Positions 42,372 through 51,279 are shown, counted from the stretch's first letter. The stretch: 64,000 bases of DNA from Salinibacillus aidingensis (GCF_039522525.1 NZ_BAAADO010000001.1:558001-622000), one strand, 5' to 3'. Program-made: numbers and translations. The notes: generated by a model from the letters alone, not told the origin.

Positions 42372-42416
42372 AAAAATGGTCCTGTTAAGGGATATCTCCC
42401 CCTTAACAGGACCATT
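42369..42416 (-). terminator. Terminator of pheST
   Basis: ATGGTCCTGTTAAGGG and its perfect complement (16 bp) around an 8-base loop, followed on the minus strand by TTTTTTTG. Twelve bases past pheT. Confidence 0.95.
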
Positions 42417-42427
42417 CTCAATTATGA

Positions 42428-44860
42428 CTAACCTCTCAGTTCTGCCTGGAAGCTATTTTCAACGGCATCAACAATTTGTTTTCGCGCTTTCTCTACTTGT
42501 TCATCTTTCAGGGTAGCCTCCGGGTCCTGGAACCTTACGTTAAAGGCAATGGATTTCTTTCCTTCTTCCATATGTTCACCCTGATAAATATCAAATACCT
42601 GAATATCCTTCAAATATGGCTGACCAGCCTGTTCAATGACATCCATCATATGTCTTGCAAGTGTATCTTCATCAACAACAAAAGCCAGATCCTGTGTAAC
42701 GGATGGATAACGTGGAATAGGCTCATAGGATTCTTCATTCTCCATGGTGATTTCTAATAACCGATCAGCATCCAGATCAAAAACATACGTGTCTGTCAGG
42801 TCCATCTCTTTTTGCACAGCAGGGTGAATCTGACCAATAAAGCCGACATGTTCACCGTTAACCGATATCGCCGCAGTTCTTCCCGGATGCATCTCCTCCA
42901 TTTTCAGAGGTTCAAATGAAGCATTCTGAATATGAAGGGTGTCCAGCAATCCTTCTGCTACACCTTTCAGCACATAAAAGTCTACCGCTTTGACTTCTTT
43001 TTGCCATTGCTGGTTTACCCATGTACCGGTAATGGCAGCACTCAGACGAAGCTGTTCATCTGGCTGCTTTGAAAGGTTTTCTTCTGTATTCACATAAATG
43101 GCTCCTAATTCATAAAGGGCCACATCCTGCTGACGTCGAGCTAAATTATATTGAAGACTTGATAACAGCTCAGGCAAAATACTTAACCGTAGATGGCTAT
43201 GGGCTTCACTCATTGGCATCGCCAGCTTCACAGCTTTTGGCTCTTGTGCACGAATGGTTTGATCCATAAATTTAGCTGTGTTTTCTTCCCGTGTTAAGGA
43301 ATAGGTCATGGCTTCATTTAATCCGGCACTTTGCATGTAGCGATGTATACTACGTTTCAATTTCTGCTTTTTCGTTAGGCCGCCTGCATTTGACGCTCCT
43401 TCAGGGAGTGTATAAGGAAGATTATCATAGCCATAAATCCGGGCAATTTCCTCCAGCATATCTTCAACAATCTGAATGTCTCCACGTCTTGATGGTGCGT
43501 AAACCGTAAAATGGGCATCCTTTTCTTCAAATGAAAAACGCAAACGATGCAGGATATGCTTCATCTCATCCACTGAAATATCCGTTCCAAGCCGGCTATT
43601 GATGGTTTCTGCATCAAATTCAACAATGGATTGTTCAATTTTCTGCTCATCAAACTCTGCGATGCCTGATAAAACTTCTCCGCCAGCATATTGCTCCATC
43701 AGCTGACACGCACGAAGTCCTGCTTCTTTTACACGTTCAGGGTCTACCCCGCGTTCAAATCGAATACTTGATTCACTGCGAAGACCATGATCTTTAGAAG
43801 ATTTTCGTACAGTTAGTGGGTTGAAGTAAGCCGCTTCTACTAAGACTGTAGTGGTGTCATCCTTCACCTCAGAATCAGCACCGCCCATAACACCGGCAAG
43901 GGCCATTCCTTCCTTACCATTTGTAATAAGAAGGTGGTCCTCCTGTAAATCCCGCTCTTCACCATCCAGGGTAGTCATGGTTTCTCCTTTACGTGCTCTT
44001 CTGACAACTACTTCACTGGAATTGAAGCGGTCCAAATCAAAAGCGTGCAGCGGCTGCCCGTATTCCATCAATACATAGTTAGTAATATCGACTACGTTAT
44101 TTATCGGACGGATTCCTGCAGCGATCAGGCGATTTCTCATCCATAATGGAGAAGGCCCAATCTGTATATTTTTGACTACATAGGCCCCATAGTAAGGGTT
44201 CAAATCAGGGTCCTCAACCTTCACCTGTACATAGTCAGCAGCACTTTCATCCGTTCGCTCTGCTTTCACGTCCGGCAGATGCAGATCTTTATCTAAAATG
44301 GCTGCCACTTCATAAGCCATCCCAATCATGCTGAAGCTGTCTGCCCGATTCGGTGTAATATCTAAGTCTAAAATGGTATCGTTTAGATTAAGCAAATCAA
44401 CAGCATCACTACCTGTTTCCGCATCTTCAGGAAGGACAAAAATACCATCCTCAAATTCTTTTTGAACAAATTTCTGCTCGACTCCAAGCTCCTGCAGGGA
44501 ACAAATCATACCATTGGATACTTCTCCACGAAGCTTCGTCTTTTTAATTTTCATGCCGCCTGGAAGTCTCGCACCTGGCTTGGCAACGACTACTTTCTGG
44601 CCTGCCGCAACATTCGGTGCACCACAGATGATTTGTAATTCTTCTTCGCCAACATCGACCTGGCACACATTGAGTTTATCTGCATCGGGATGCTGTTCAC
44701 ATGATTTCACATACCCAACAACGATATTTTTTAACCCTTCCCCAAGCTTTTCAACACCATCGACTTCAATTCCGCCTTTGGTAATTTTCTCAGCCAGGTC
44801 GTCCGGAGATATATCATCAAGATCTACATATTGTTTTAACCAATTTAATGATAAAAGCAT
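42428..44860 (-). CDS. pheT: Phenylalanyl-tRNA synthetase beta subunit
   Basis: 810 residues with N-terminal tRNA-binding EMAP domain (VVGYVKSCEQHPDADKLNVCQVDVG), B3/B4 editing domain (INNVVDITNYVLMEYGQPLHAFDLD), B5 domain (LGTDISVDEMKHILHRLRF), and the C-terminal anticodon-binding fold. Pairs with PheS as an alpha2-beta2 enzyme that charges tRNA-Phe. 15 bp after pheS; regulated through the T-box upstream of pheS. Confidence 0.97.
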   Translation of the reverse strand: MLLSLNWLKQYVDLDDISPDDLAEKITKGGIEVDGVEKLGEGLKNIVVGYVKSCEQHPDADKLNVCQVDVGEEELQIICGAPNVAAGQKVVVAKPGARLPGGMKIKKTKLRGEVSNGMICSLQELGVEQKFVQKEFEDGIFVLPEDAETGSDAVDLLNLNDTILDLDITPNRADSFSMIGMAYEVAAILDKDLHLPDVKAERTDESAADYVQVKVEDPDLNPYYGAYVVKNIQIGPSPLWMRNRLIAAGIRPINNVVDITNYVLMEYGQPLHAFDLDRFNSSEVVVRRARKGETMTTLDGEERDLQEDHLLITNGKEGMALAGVMGGADSEVKDDTTTVLVEAAYFNPLTVRKSSKDHGLRSESSIRFERGVDPERVKEAGLRACQLMEQYAGGEVLSGIAEFDEQKIEQSIVEFDAETINSRLGTDISVDEMKHILHRLRFSFEEKDAHFTVYAPSRRGDIQIVEDMLEEIARIYGYDNLPYTLPEGASNAGGLTKKQKLKRSIHRYMQSAGLNEAMTYSLTREENTAKFMDQTIRAQEPKAVKLAMPMSEAHSHLRLSILPELLSSLQYNLARRQQDVALYELGAIYVNTEENLSKQPDEQLRLSAAITGTWVNQQWQKEVKAVDFYVLKGVAEGLLDTLHIQNASFEPLKMEEMHPGRTAAISVNGEHVGFIGQIHPAVQKEMDLTDTYVFDLDADRLLEITMENEESYEPIPRYPSVTQDLAFVVDEDTLARHMMDVIEQAGQPYLKDIQVFDIYQGEHMEEGKKSIAFNVRFQDPEATLKDEQVEKARKQIVDAVENSFQAELRG

Positions 44861-44875
44861 TTTCCATTTCCTCCT

Positions 44876-45910
44876 TTATGCTTGATGGAATTGTTTTAAG
44901 AAACGAACATCATTGGTATAGAAATGTCTGATATCCTCAATTCCATATTTCAACATGGCAATTCGCTCAGGTCCCATTCCGAATGCAAATCCGGAATACT
45001 TCTCAGGATCGAAACCAGCCATACGTAAAACATTTGGATGAACCATACCTGCTCCTAAAATTTCAATCCATCCGGAATGCTTACAGACTGAGCATCCCTC
45101 TCCATGGCACATTTTACAGGAAATGTCCATCTCTACAGATGGTTCTGTGAAAGGGAAAAAGCTAGGACGCAGACGAATTTCGCGGTTCTGGCCAAACACC
45201 TGCTTAGCAAAGGAATTTAGAACACCCTTCAAGTCACTCATTCGGACATTTTCATCCACATACAAACCTTCAATTTGTGTAAATTGGTGGGAATGGGTAG
45301 CATCATCCGTATCCCGTCGATAAACCTTACCAGGGCAAATAATCTTAACGGGTCCTCTGCCTTCATGCTTCTCCATTGTTCTGGCCTGAACAGGGGACGT
45401 ATGGGTGCGCATTAACAGCTCCTCAGTAATGTAGAAGGAGTCCTGCATATCACGGGCCGGATGTCCTTTAGGCAGATTAAGCGCCTCAAAGTTATAATAA
45501 TCCTGTTCAACTTCAGGGCCTTCTGCTACTTCAAAGCCCATTCCAATAAACAAATCCTCAATATCCTCAATCAGCTTTGTCAGAAGATGAGGGCCTCCTG
45601 TAGGCTGGGAATAGCCTGGCAGGGTAACATCGATGGATTCCTCTGCTAACTGCGCTTCAAGTGCCTTCTGTTCCAACTGCTCCTGTTTTGTATCTAATTC
45701 CTTGGAGATGACTTCACGAACCTCATTTGCCAGCTGACCAATCACCGGTCGCTCTTCTTTCGGCAGCTTTCCCATTCCTCGTAGTACCTCAGTGATTGGG
45801 CCCTTCTTTCCCAGATAGGAAACGCGGACTTCCTGCAGCTGTCTGGTATCGCCAGCTTCAGCAATCTTCGTTAAAGCCTCCTGTTTTAGTTCCTCAAGAC
45901 GTTCTTTCAT
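44876..45910 (-). CDS. pheS: Phenylalanyl-tRNA synthetase alpha subunit
   Basis: Class II catalytic subunit, 344 residues from ATG 45910 (MKERLEELKQEAL), which has AAAGGAGG upstream. An N-terminal coiled coil is followed by motif 2 (VKIICPGKVYRRDTDDATHSHQFTQIEGL), FTEPSVEMDISC and motif 3 (GFAFGMGPERIAMLKYGI). The frame is open for another 36 codons upstream, but those lie in the family B repeat and are not part of the protein. Confidence 0.97.
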   Translation of the reverse strand: MKERLEELKQEALTKIAEAGDTRQLQEVRVSYLGKKGPITEVLRGMGKLPKEERPVIGQLANEVREVISKELDTKQEQLEQKALEAQLAEESIDVTLPGYSQPTGGPHLLTKLIEDIEDLFIGMGFEVAEGPEVEQDYYNFEALNLPKGHPARDMQDSFYITEELLMRTHTSPVQARTMEKHEGRGPVKIICPGKVYRRDTDDATHSHQFTQIEGLYVDENVRMSDLKGVLNSFAKQVFGQNREIRLRPSFFPFTEPSVEMDISCKMCHGEGCSVCKHSGWIEILGAGMVHPNVLRMAGFDPEKYSGFAFGMGPERIAMLKYGIEDIRHFYTNDVRFLKQFHQA

Positions 45911-45950
45911 TTTCCATCCTCCTTTATTTGCTTTAAACAATGAGACGGTG

Positions 45951-46104
45951 AACAAAGGCGGAAGCGCCCGTTTAGCGACGTACGGACTGGACTGAGCCGT
46001 AGGAGATAAAGGAAACACGACGAACTTTGTGAGTCGATGTTGACTTATCGTACGGAGGTGAAGGAAGTCTCGCTAGTCGCTGGGCGCTGGAGCCGGACGT
46101 GGCC
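45951..46104 (+). repeat. Family B intergenic repeat, copy B1
   Basis: 154 bp starting AACAAAGGCGGAAGCGCCCG and ending GGAGCCGGACGTGGCC. Identical to the copy at 51625-51778 except one base (CTTTG versus CCTTG). Its ends resemble those of family A. It lies between the pheS T-box terminator and the pheS ribosome site. Confidence 0.92.
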
Positions 46105-46109
46105 AGCGC

Positions 46110-46385
46110 ATTAAAAAAAGCCCCACCCCTTTAAAAAGGGACGAGACTCTACATTCCGTGTTACCACCCTCGTTGACATACGTATTCTGTATGCCCACTT
46201 CATTTTCATAACGGATAAACCGGTACACCTTTACTTGCATCAAGCAAGGTCCTGGTGTCAGCTCCAGAGCGAAATTTCAATCATGAGGCGGCAAAAATGC
46301 TTTCAGTCTGTGGCATTTCTCCCTGTCTGCCGCTTAGTCATCATTTACTGGACTCTTTCCACGCTTTTTCTCATCTTTAGTTATG
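46110..46385 (-). promoter_or_regulatory. T-box riboswitch leader of pheST
   Basis: The conserved T-box element AGGGTGGTAACACGG (minus, 46170-46156) is followed by a terminator (TCCCTTTTTAAAGGGG region, then TTTTTTT at 46118-46112). Upstream is a long structured stem I region. A TTC triplet (Phe) occurs at 46273-46271 in the expected 3-prime side of stem I, but I did not fold the leader. Uncharged tRNA-Phe would stabilise the antiterminator and allow pheST transcription. Confidence 0.93.
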
Positions 46386-46390
46386 ATGAT

Positions 46391-46419
46391 ATTATAGAAA
46401 ATCAGCAAAAAAATTGCAA
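46391..46419 (-). promoter_or_regulatory. Promoter of the pheST T-box transcript
   Basis: -35 TTGCAA (46419-46414), 17-bp spacer, -10 TATAAT (46396-46391) on the minus strand, just after the ysgA stop. Confidence 0.82.
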
Positions 46420-46420
46420 G

Positions 46421-47164
46421 TTAGAGTTGAATTTTGTACATCATAATTCCTGCAGCAATACTAACATTTAAAGATTCGGCTTCACCTTTAATCGGAATGT
46501 AGACGCTTTGATCCGCCTTTTCCAACAAGCTCGCCTGTACCCCATTCCCTTCATTGCCCAGTATCACTGCCACCTTTTCCGGTACGGACTGCTCTTCTAT
46601 CGACACGGCATTCCGTAATGCTGTAGCCCAGATCGAAAATCCATCTTCTTTTAAAGCATCCATTTCTGAATACAAGTCCTTAAACAAAATAGGAAGATGA
46701 AAAAACGAACCCTGGGTGGAACGTATAACCTTATCATTGAACAGATCCACACAGCCTCTCCCTAAAATAATTCCATCGAATCCCAGGGCATCTGCCGTTC
46801 GAATCATCGTACCCAGATTGCCTGGATCCTGTATCGCATCCAGCAGCACAAGCTTTCGGGCGTTCTCAGGTACCTTGGATTGCTTCATTTCCACTTCTGC
46901 CATAATTCCCTGTGGGGTTTCAGTGCTTGTCAGGGTTGTAAATACTTTTTCACTTACTTCTGTAACAGGAATAGCCTCAGTCTGAAGCAAAGAACGCTCA
47001 TAATCGTTTTTGATAATGATTTCCTTAACTGTCCAATCGCTGTTTATAGCCTCTTCCAGCAAATGCTCCCCTTCAATTAAAAAAGAACCGTTTTTCATGC
47101 GATCCTTTTTTCTTTTCAATTTGTTCCAGTACTTCACCTTTTTATTTTGTAAAGAATCAATCAT
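46421..47164 (-). CDS. ysgA: SpoU/TrmH-family RNA 2-prime-O-methyltransferase
   Basis: A knotted (SPOUT) methyltransferase that modifies rRNA or tRNA; the target is not known from the sequence. In 247 residues it has an N-terminal substrate-binding domain (FLIEGEHLLEEAI) and the SpoU motifs DAIQDPGNLGTMIRTADALGFDGIIL, VAVILGNEGNGV and IPIKGEAESLNVSIAAGIMMY. ATG 47164 (MIDSLQNKKVKYW) has AGGTGA upstream and matches the length of B. subtilis YsgA; the frame is open for 19 more codons. Confidence 0.93.
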   Translation of the reverse strand: MIDSLQNKKVKYWNKLKRKKDRMKNGSFLIEGEHLLEEAINSDWTVKEIIIKNDYERSLLQTEAIPVTEVSEKVFTTLTSTETPQGIMAEVEMKQSKVPENARKLVLLDAIQDPGNLGTMIRTADALGFDGIILGRGCVDLFNDKVIRSTQGSFFHLPILFKDLYSEMDALKEDGFSIWATALRNAVSIEEQSVPEKVAVILGNEGNGVQASLLEKADQSVYIPIKGEAESLNVSIAAGIMMYKIQL

Positions 47165-47283
47165 TGAATTTTTCACCTGCATCTTCAGTACTTTTGCATA
47201 CGAATCCCCTTTATCATACATACTTTACTAATAAAAGGTCAAACTAAGGTTATCAAAGCTGAAAAAAATGAGGTGACTACGAA

Positions 47284-47496
47284 ATGGATTTAGATTTGCG
47301 AAAAGCTGTCCTTCACAACATTTCAGGTAACAGTGCTGATGATTTAGAGGCAACCATTGTTGATGCCATCCAGGGAGGAGAGGAAAAGACCCTTCCAGGC
47401 CTGGGCGTCATTTTTGAGGTATACTGGAAAAATGCCGATGAATCGGAAAAAGAGGATGTTTTGCAGGTAATTGAAGATGGGTTGAAAAATCAATAA
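47284..47496 (+). CDS. sspI: Small acid-soluble spore protein I
   Basis: A 70-residue minor SASP found only in spores, expressed in the forespore. The sequence (MDLDLRKAVLHNISGNSADD..., LPGLGVIFEVYWKNA) matches the SspI family in length and pattern. ATG after GAGGTGACTACGAA. Divergent from ysgA, its neighbour in B. subtilis. Confidence 0.95.
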   Translation: MDLDLRKAVLHNISGNSADDLEATIVDAIQGGEEKTLPGLGVIFEVYWKNADESEKEDVLQVIEDGLKNQ

Positions 47497-47593
47497 AAGT
47501 AAATTTTATCTTAATGAAACCTCGTTTCGTAATAAGTTGTCGCTTTAATTATGATGTATGTCGTGCCATAAATATTAGTATGACCTAAAATGA

Positions 47594-47696
47594 GCGTTCG
47601 GGCGGCTGGTGAGTCTCCTCATGCTATCGCACTGAGGGTCTCACCTTGCTAGGCCTTCCTCCCACGACGAACAGGACGTTCTAGTGTCGGTGTTTG
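47594..47696. repeat. Palindromic GC-rich intergenic element (family D), single copy here
   Basis: In the sspI gap (260 bp). GGTGAGTCTCCTCA and TGAGGGTCTCACC form an imperfect hairpin around TGCTATCGCAC, flanked by GGGCGGC on the left and CTAGGCCTTCCTCCCACGAC on the right. GC content stands out from the surroundings. I recall similar elements in other Bacillaceae but could not check. Confidence 0.5.
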
Positions 47697-47702
47697 GGCT
47701 TA

Positions 47703-47746
47703 TAAAAAGAAGTATGTGCATGAAAGCTGAACACATACTTCTTTAA
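47703..47746. terminator. Bidirectional terminator after sspI
   Basis: AGAAGTATGTG / CACATACTTCT stem with a 13-base loop and A/T tracts on both sides. Confidence 0.88.
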
Positions 47747-47756
47747 TTTGCTTATT

Positions 47757-48170
47757 TTATTTTTCTTCGTTTTCCGGCTGTTTTGTAAAATACGATTGTA
47801 CTTCTTCCTGCTTGGTTAACAACTGAATTCTCAGCACTTTTATCTGATTACTGCGTTCATCTGTCTGTACATAGGCCTGATTTCTATCATGCTCAAGTTC
47901 ATTTAAAATAGAGAGTTCAGACAATAACAAACTGACTTGATCTCTTTCCTTAAAACGCTCCCACCAGTTTAAAGCCCCGAAAATGACAATTAAAAATAAA
48001 ATCGGATCAGGCGAAATAAAAATAACAGGTAACAGAATAAGCAGGCCAATCAGCCAGATTTTCGTTGATAAAACCGTTACAATACGTCCTCCATCCAAAC
48101 AGGAAATAAGGTGAATAAATTAATAAGTGCTCCTAATTGGAGCAATCCATCCCCATAAACTTTTGTTTGT
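47757..48170 (-). pseudogene. Remnant of an M50 (site-2 protease-like) membrane metalloprotease
   Basis: The 3-prime part encodes LDGGRIVTVLSTKIWLIGLL, further membrane segment(s) and a charged tail. LDGGR is the C-terminal zinc-ligand motif of M50 proteases. The preceding sequence in another frame reads GDGLLQLGALINLFTLFPVWM, exactly what normally comes before LDGG. So the gene is frameshifted near 48090, and the N-terminal half with HExxH is missing. A 113-codon frame remains open but begins at a TTG inside the motif. Not functional as a protease. Confidence 0.75.
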
Positions 48171-48295
48171 TTTTGCCTTTGCCTCCAAAATATTCGCCTC
48201 CCCTTATATAGCGCATTTCCATAATTTCCTAATCAAACCACCATCTTTCTATCATAATTTGTTCAGCATCTTAACCCTGAAGAAGAACAAAAAGG

Positions 48296-48338
48296 AAAAA
48301 GCATATGATCTTTTAAACAAAGACCACATGCTTTTACA
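48296..48338 (-). terminator. Terminator of ysdC
   Basis: GCATGTGGTCTTT / AAAAGATCATATGC imperfect stem, followed on the minus strand by TTTTTCCTTTTT. Confidence 0.75.
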
Positions 48339-48341
48339 TCC

Positions 48342-49427
48342 TTAGTCAAACTTGATTTCCTTTACAGTATCGGCGTCTAGGCCTTTAATGACCTCCACAA
48401 TCAGCTTCACGGCATTTTCAAAATCATCACGGTGCAGCATGGCCGCATGTGTATGAATATAACGTGTTGCAATGGTAATGGACAGGGCTGGGACACCGTT
48501 AGCGGTTAAATGAATGGAACCTGAATCTGTTCCGCCACCTGCCATGGAAGCAAATTGATAAGGAATATTATTCTTATCAGCAGTATCCACAACAAAATCA
48601 CGAAGTCCCTTATGAGAAATCATCGATGCATCATATAAAATAATTTGCGGGCCATCCCCCATTTTACTGGATGCATCTTTATCAGAAATACCCGGTGTAT
48701 CACCAGCAATTCCCACATCTACTGCAAAGCCTACATCAGGCTGAATAGCATGGGTTGCAGTTTTAGCTCCGCGAAGTCCAACTTCTTCCTGAACCGTTCC
48801 AACACCATAAACTACATTTGGGTGTTTTTCTTCTTTAAGCTGCTTTAATACATCAATGGCAATAGCTAAACCAATACGATTATCCCAAGCCTTGGCCAGC
48901 AGCATCTTTTCATTGTTCATAACCGTGAAATCAAAATATGGAACTACAGAATCACCAGGGACAACACCAAATTCAGCTGCTTCTTCTTTACTGGAAGCTC
49001 CAATATCAATAAACATATCCTTAATATCAATTGGTTTTTTCCTTGCCTCAGCTGAAAGGACATGTGGAGGTTTAGAACCAATAACGCCTGTTACTTCACC
49101 TTTTTTCGTTAAAATGGTTACGCGTTGAGCAAGCATAACCTGGCTCCACCAGCCACCCACTGTCTGGAAATAAACAAATCCATCGTCATCAATACGGGTA
49201 ACCATAAAACCAACTTCATCCAAGTGGCCGGCAACCATCACTTTAGGGCCATTCTCATCGCCCGTTTTTTTAGCGATCAGACTGCCTAATCCATCGGTGA
49301 ATACTTCGTCAGCATATGGGGCTATGTATTTACGCATCACTTCTCTTGGCTCTTTTTCATGACCAGCAATCCCTTTTGCATCGGTTAAATCTTTAAGCAT
49401 GGTCAGTGTTTCATCAAGTTTTACCAT
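48342..49427 (-). CDS. ysdC: M42-family aminopeptidase YsdC
   Basis: A di-metal aminopeptidase of the glutamyl/deblocking (tetrahedral TET) family, 361 residues. Metal ligands are visible: VMVAGHLDEVGFMV, AKAWDNRIGLAIAI, VGTVQEEVGLRGA, FAVDVGIAGDTPG, and IATRYIHTHAAMLHRDD. ATG 49427 after GGAGGAG. Exact substrate unknown. Downstream of a dUTPase gene, near sspI. Confidence 0.94.
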   Translation of the reverse strand: MVKLDETLTMLKDLTDAKGIAGHEKEPREVMRKYIAPYADEVFTDGLGSLIAKKTGDENGPKVMVAGHLDEVGFMVTRIDDDGFVYFQTVGGWWSQVMLAQRVTILTKKGEVTGVIGSKPPHVLSAEARKKPIDIKDMFIDIGASSKEEAAEFGVVPGDSVVPYFDFTVMNNEKMLLAKAWDNRIGLAIAIDVLKQLKEEKHPNVVYGVGTVQEEVGLRGAKTATHAIQPDVGFAVDVGIAGDTPGISDKDASSKMGDGPQIILYDASMISHKGLRDFVVDTADKNNIPYQFASMAGGGTDSGSIHLTANGVPALSITIATRYIHTHAAMLHRDDFENAVKLIVEVIKGLDADTVKEIKFD

Positions 49428-49504
49428 ATGTCTGCTCCTCCTTTATATGTATACATCCATTCCTTATTATACCTGTCTTTCATACATTTAACAAAATAGA
49501 AGGA

Positions 49505-49996
49505 TTAATATCCTGTATCCTGCCGCTGATGGTTCACTTCGTTCTTATTAACATAAGCCCTTTGAATCATTTCCTCCTCAAAGCCGAGACCCTCTCCCAA
49601 TCGCAGAAAGGAATCGAACAACTGGTCATAAAGCTCCTGGTTCTGCTCGTTTTTAAACGTAATCGCCTTTTCGTAAACTAGAAGAAACTGGTCTGTTGTA
49701 CTGGATTCTAATGCTTGTCCGCCTTCATGTAGACCATTATAGGTAAATCCAAATTCAAGACCAAGAGAAATGATAAAATGCAAGCCATCTACATACTCTT
49801 CAAGAATAACCGCCTGATCATTCGGACCTTTGTTACTCCAAAACTTAAAGCATCTGGTTTCATTGGCCAGCTCCCCAATTTCAACAAGCAATGCCAGGAT
49901 TTTTTCCTGAACAATATTCTGATCTTCCAGCTTGTGTTCTTTTTTTATACGCTGATCTAATTCATTTTGCATTTGAAATAACAAATCCCAGTTCAT
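49505..49996 (-). CDS. Dimeric dUTPase (dUTPase_2, all-alpha NTP pyrophosphatase)
   Basis: A 163-residue helical protein of the dimeric dUTPase/MazG-like superfamily, hydrolysing dUTP to dUMP. Metal-binding motifs are VEIGELANETRCFKFW and EEYVDGLHFIISLGLEFGF. Unrelated to trimeric beta dUTPases. Between ysdC and ysdB; in B. subtilis this slot has no such gene, so it is an insertion relative to that order. Confidence 0.88.
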   Translation of the reverse strand: MNWDLLFQMQNELDQRIKKEHKLEDQNIVQEKILALLVEIGELANETRCFKFWSNKGPNDQAVILEEYVDGLHFIISLGLEFGFTYNGLHEGGQALESSTTDQFLLVYEKAITFKNEQNQELYDQLFDSFLRLGEGLGFEEEMIQRAYVNKNEVNHQRQDTGY

Positions 49997-50151
49997 ACTT
50001 CCAATCTCCTTTTTATGTAGTGATGAGGTTAAGTCTTTTTAAGATAAATTTCTCATGTAATTATAGCAAAAATGAAACCTTATCTGCATACCAGTCGTAA
50101 ACAAATATAATCAACAGGTCTAAATTTATATATGTAGGAGTCGATTTCACC

Positions 50152-50529
50152 ATGATCATCATTTTATTTCGTTTATTGATCATTTTCGCTATTATCTTTT
50201 TTATCTATGCGGCTTATAAGTATATCGTAAATCCTAAACGTAAACTTGAAATCGCTCAGGAAAATCAATCCTTTTACTTCTATGATGAAGAAAATGTAAA
50301 AAAGAACTTTTTACTTACGTATAAAGGAGCTTTATTTGAAGGTGAGAAATACTTAGGAACCACAGAGGATGCTTTTGAAGTCGTCACCATATCGGTAAGC
50401 ACCAGAAGTCCTGATCGTTTAGTAGGGATTTCCCGGGAGGATCTCTATTTCATTGAAAAAGAAATTCTCATCCGCTACCCCCACGCAAAAGTCGAATGGC
50501 GCCACCCAATCAAAAAAATATTTGATTAA
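50152..50529 (+). CDS. ysdB: YsdB, small membrane-anchored protein
   Basis: A 125-residue protein with one N-terminal membrane helix (IIILFRLLIIFAIIFFIYAAYKYI) and a soluble domain (FYFYDEENVKKNFLLTYKGALFEGEKYLG). It matches my memory of B. subtilis YsdB, which is under sigma-W control. Function unknown. ATG 50152 after TAGGAG. Confidence 0.82.
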   Translation: MIIILFRLLIIFAIIFFIYAAYKYIVNPKRKLEIAQENQSFYFYDEENVKKNFLLTYKGALFEGEKYLGTTEDAFEVVTISVSTRSPDRLVGISREDLYFIEKEILIRYPHAKVEWRHPIKKIFD

Positions 50530-50530
50530 A

Positions 50531-50550
50531 CGAAAAGCGGAGGTGACTGT
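50531..50550 (+). repeat. Family A repeat, minimal fragment
   Basis: CGAAAAGCGGAGGTGACTGT, the first 20 bases of family A only. It precedes the ysdB terminator. Confidence 0.5.
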
Positions 50551-50565
50551 GCAAACAGCAGAAAT

Positions 50566-50606
50566 CCCCTGTTCAGAACAAACACTGACAAAGGGGATTT
50601 CTCTAT
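50566..50606. terminator. Bidirectional terminator of ysdB and the VTT gene
   Basis: AGAAATCCCCT / AGGGGATTTCT stem with an 11-base loop, followed by CTATTTAT. Confidence 0.85.
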
Positions 50607-50611
50607 TTATA

Positions 50612-51223
50612 CTAACTAACCCTGTTCATGGAGGGGGATCCCTGGCTTACTTGATGATCTTTACGGAAAAATTCCTCCCAGCTGACGACAATCTCTTTTT
50701 GTCTTAATAAGTAAATCATCGGAAGAATAACAATTACAGCAGCTGCCATAATTATTGGAGACAGGCTTGCAATCCACTGACCAAACGTTGTATAGACAAC
50801 GGCTAACGGAACATTAGATAGGAATGATAGCTTAAAATACTCTTTATAATTCCGTGAAATTTCCAAAATACAAAGGGATAATAAATGAAAATGGATAAAG
50901 GGCATTAAACGCAACAGAAAAATCTGCCCTTTAGAAATCTGCCTTTTTTCTCCCAATATTTTAGCCTTCAATCTGATTAACCTTTTAAAGGTTTTGGGCA
51001 TATAAACGAGAAAACGATAAAAGAACAGACTGGATAAAGTAATGCCTATCACCGAATAAATCGTGCCCGAGACCATTCCAAACAATATCCCGCCAGAAAT
51101 ACAAATGAAAGCTACAGGCATGAAAAAAAGGGGTCTTAATAAATGCATGCCAATAAATAGTACCGGAGCAAACATTCCACTGGACTCTACGATTGTAAAT
51201 ACCCAAGAAGTAAGCTGTTCCAT
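50612..51223 (-). CDS. VTT-domain (TVP38/TMEM64/DedA-like) membrane protein
   Basis: A 203-residue protein with five or so membrane helices and the VTT core: PLFFMPVAFICISGGILFGMVSGTIYSVIGITLSSLFFYRF and RLMPFIHFHLLSLCILEISRNYKEYFKLSFLSNVPLAVVYTTFGQW. Related proteins act as lipid flippases or scramblases; here that is inference. B. subtilis has a family member (ytxB) between dnaI and ytxC, so this may be that gene moved. Confidence 0.82.
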   Translation of the reverse strand: MEQLTSWVFTIVESSGMFAPVLFIGMHLLRPLFFMPVAFICISGGILFGMVSGTIYSVIGITLSSLFFYRFLVYMPKTFKRLIRLKAKILGEKRQISKGQIFLLRLMPFIHFHLLSLCILEISRNYKEYFKLSFLSNVPLAVVYTTFGQWIASLSPIIMAAAVIVILPMIYLLRQKEIVVSWEEFFRKDHQVSQGSPSMNRVS

Positions 51224-51279
51224 GATGGAGCCCCTTCCCTGATGATGTTTGTTTTATGTATATGACATAAGACGAGCCT

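Noticed and set aside
45911..46018. 36-codon N-terminal extension of PheS
   Set aside because: It reads into the family B repeat, whose other copy is intergenic; ATG 45910 has a consensus ribosome site.
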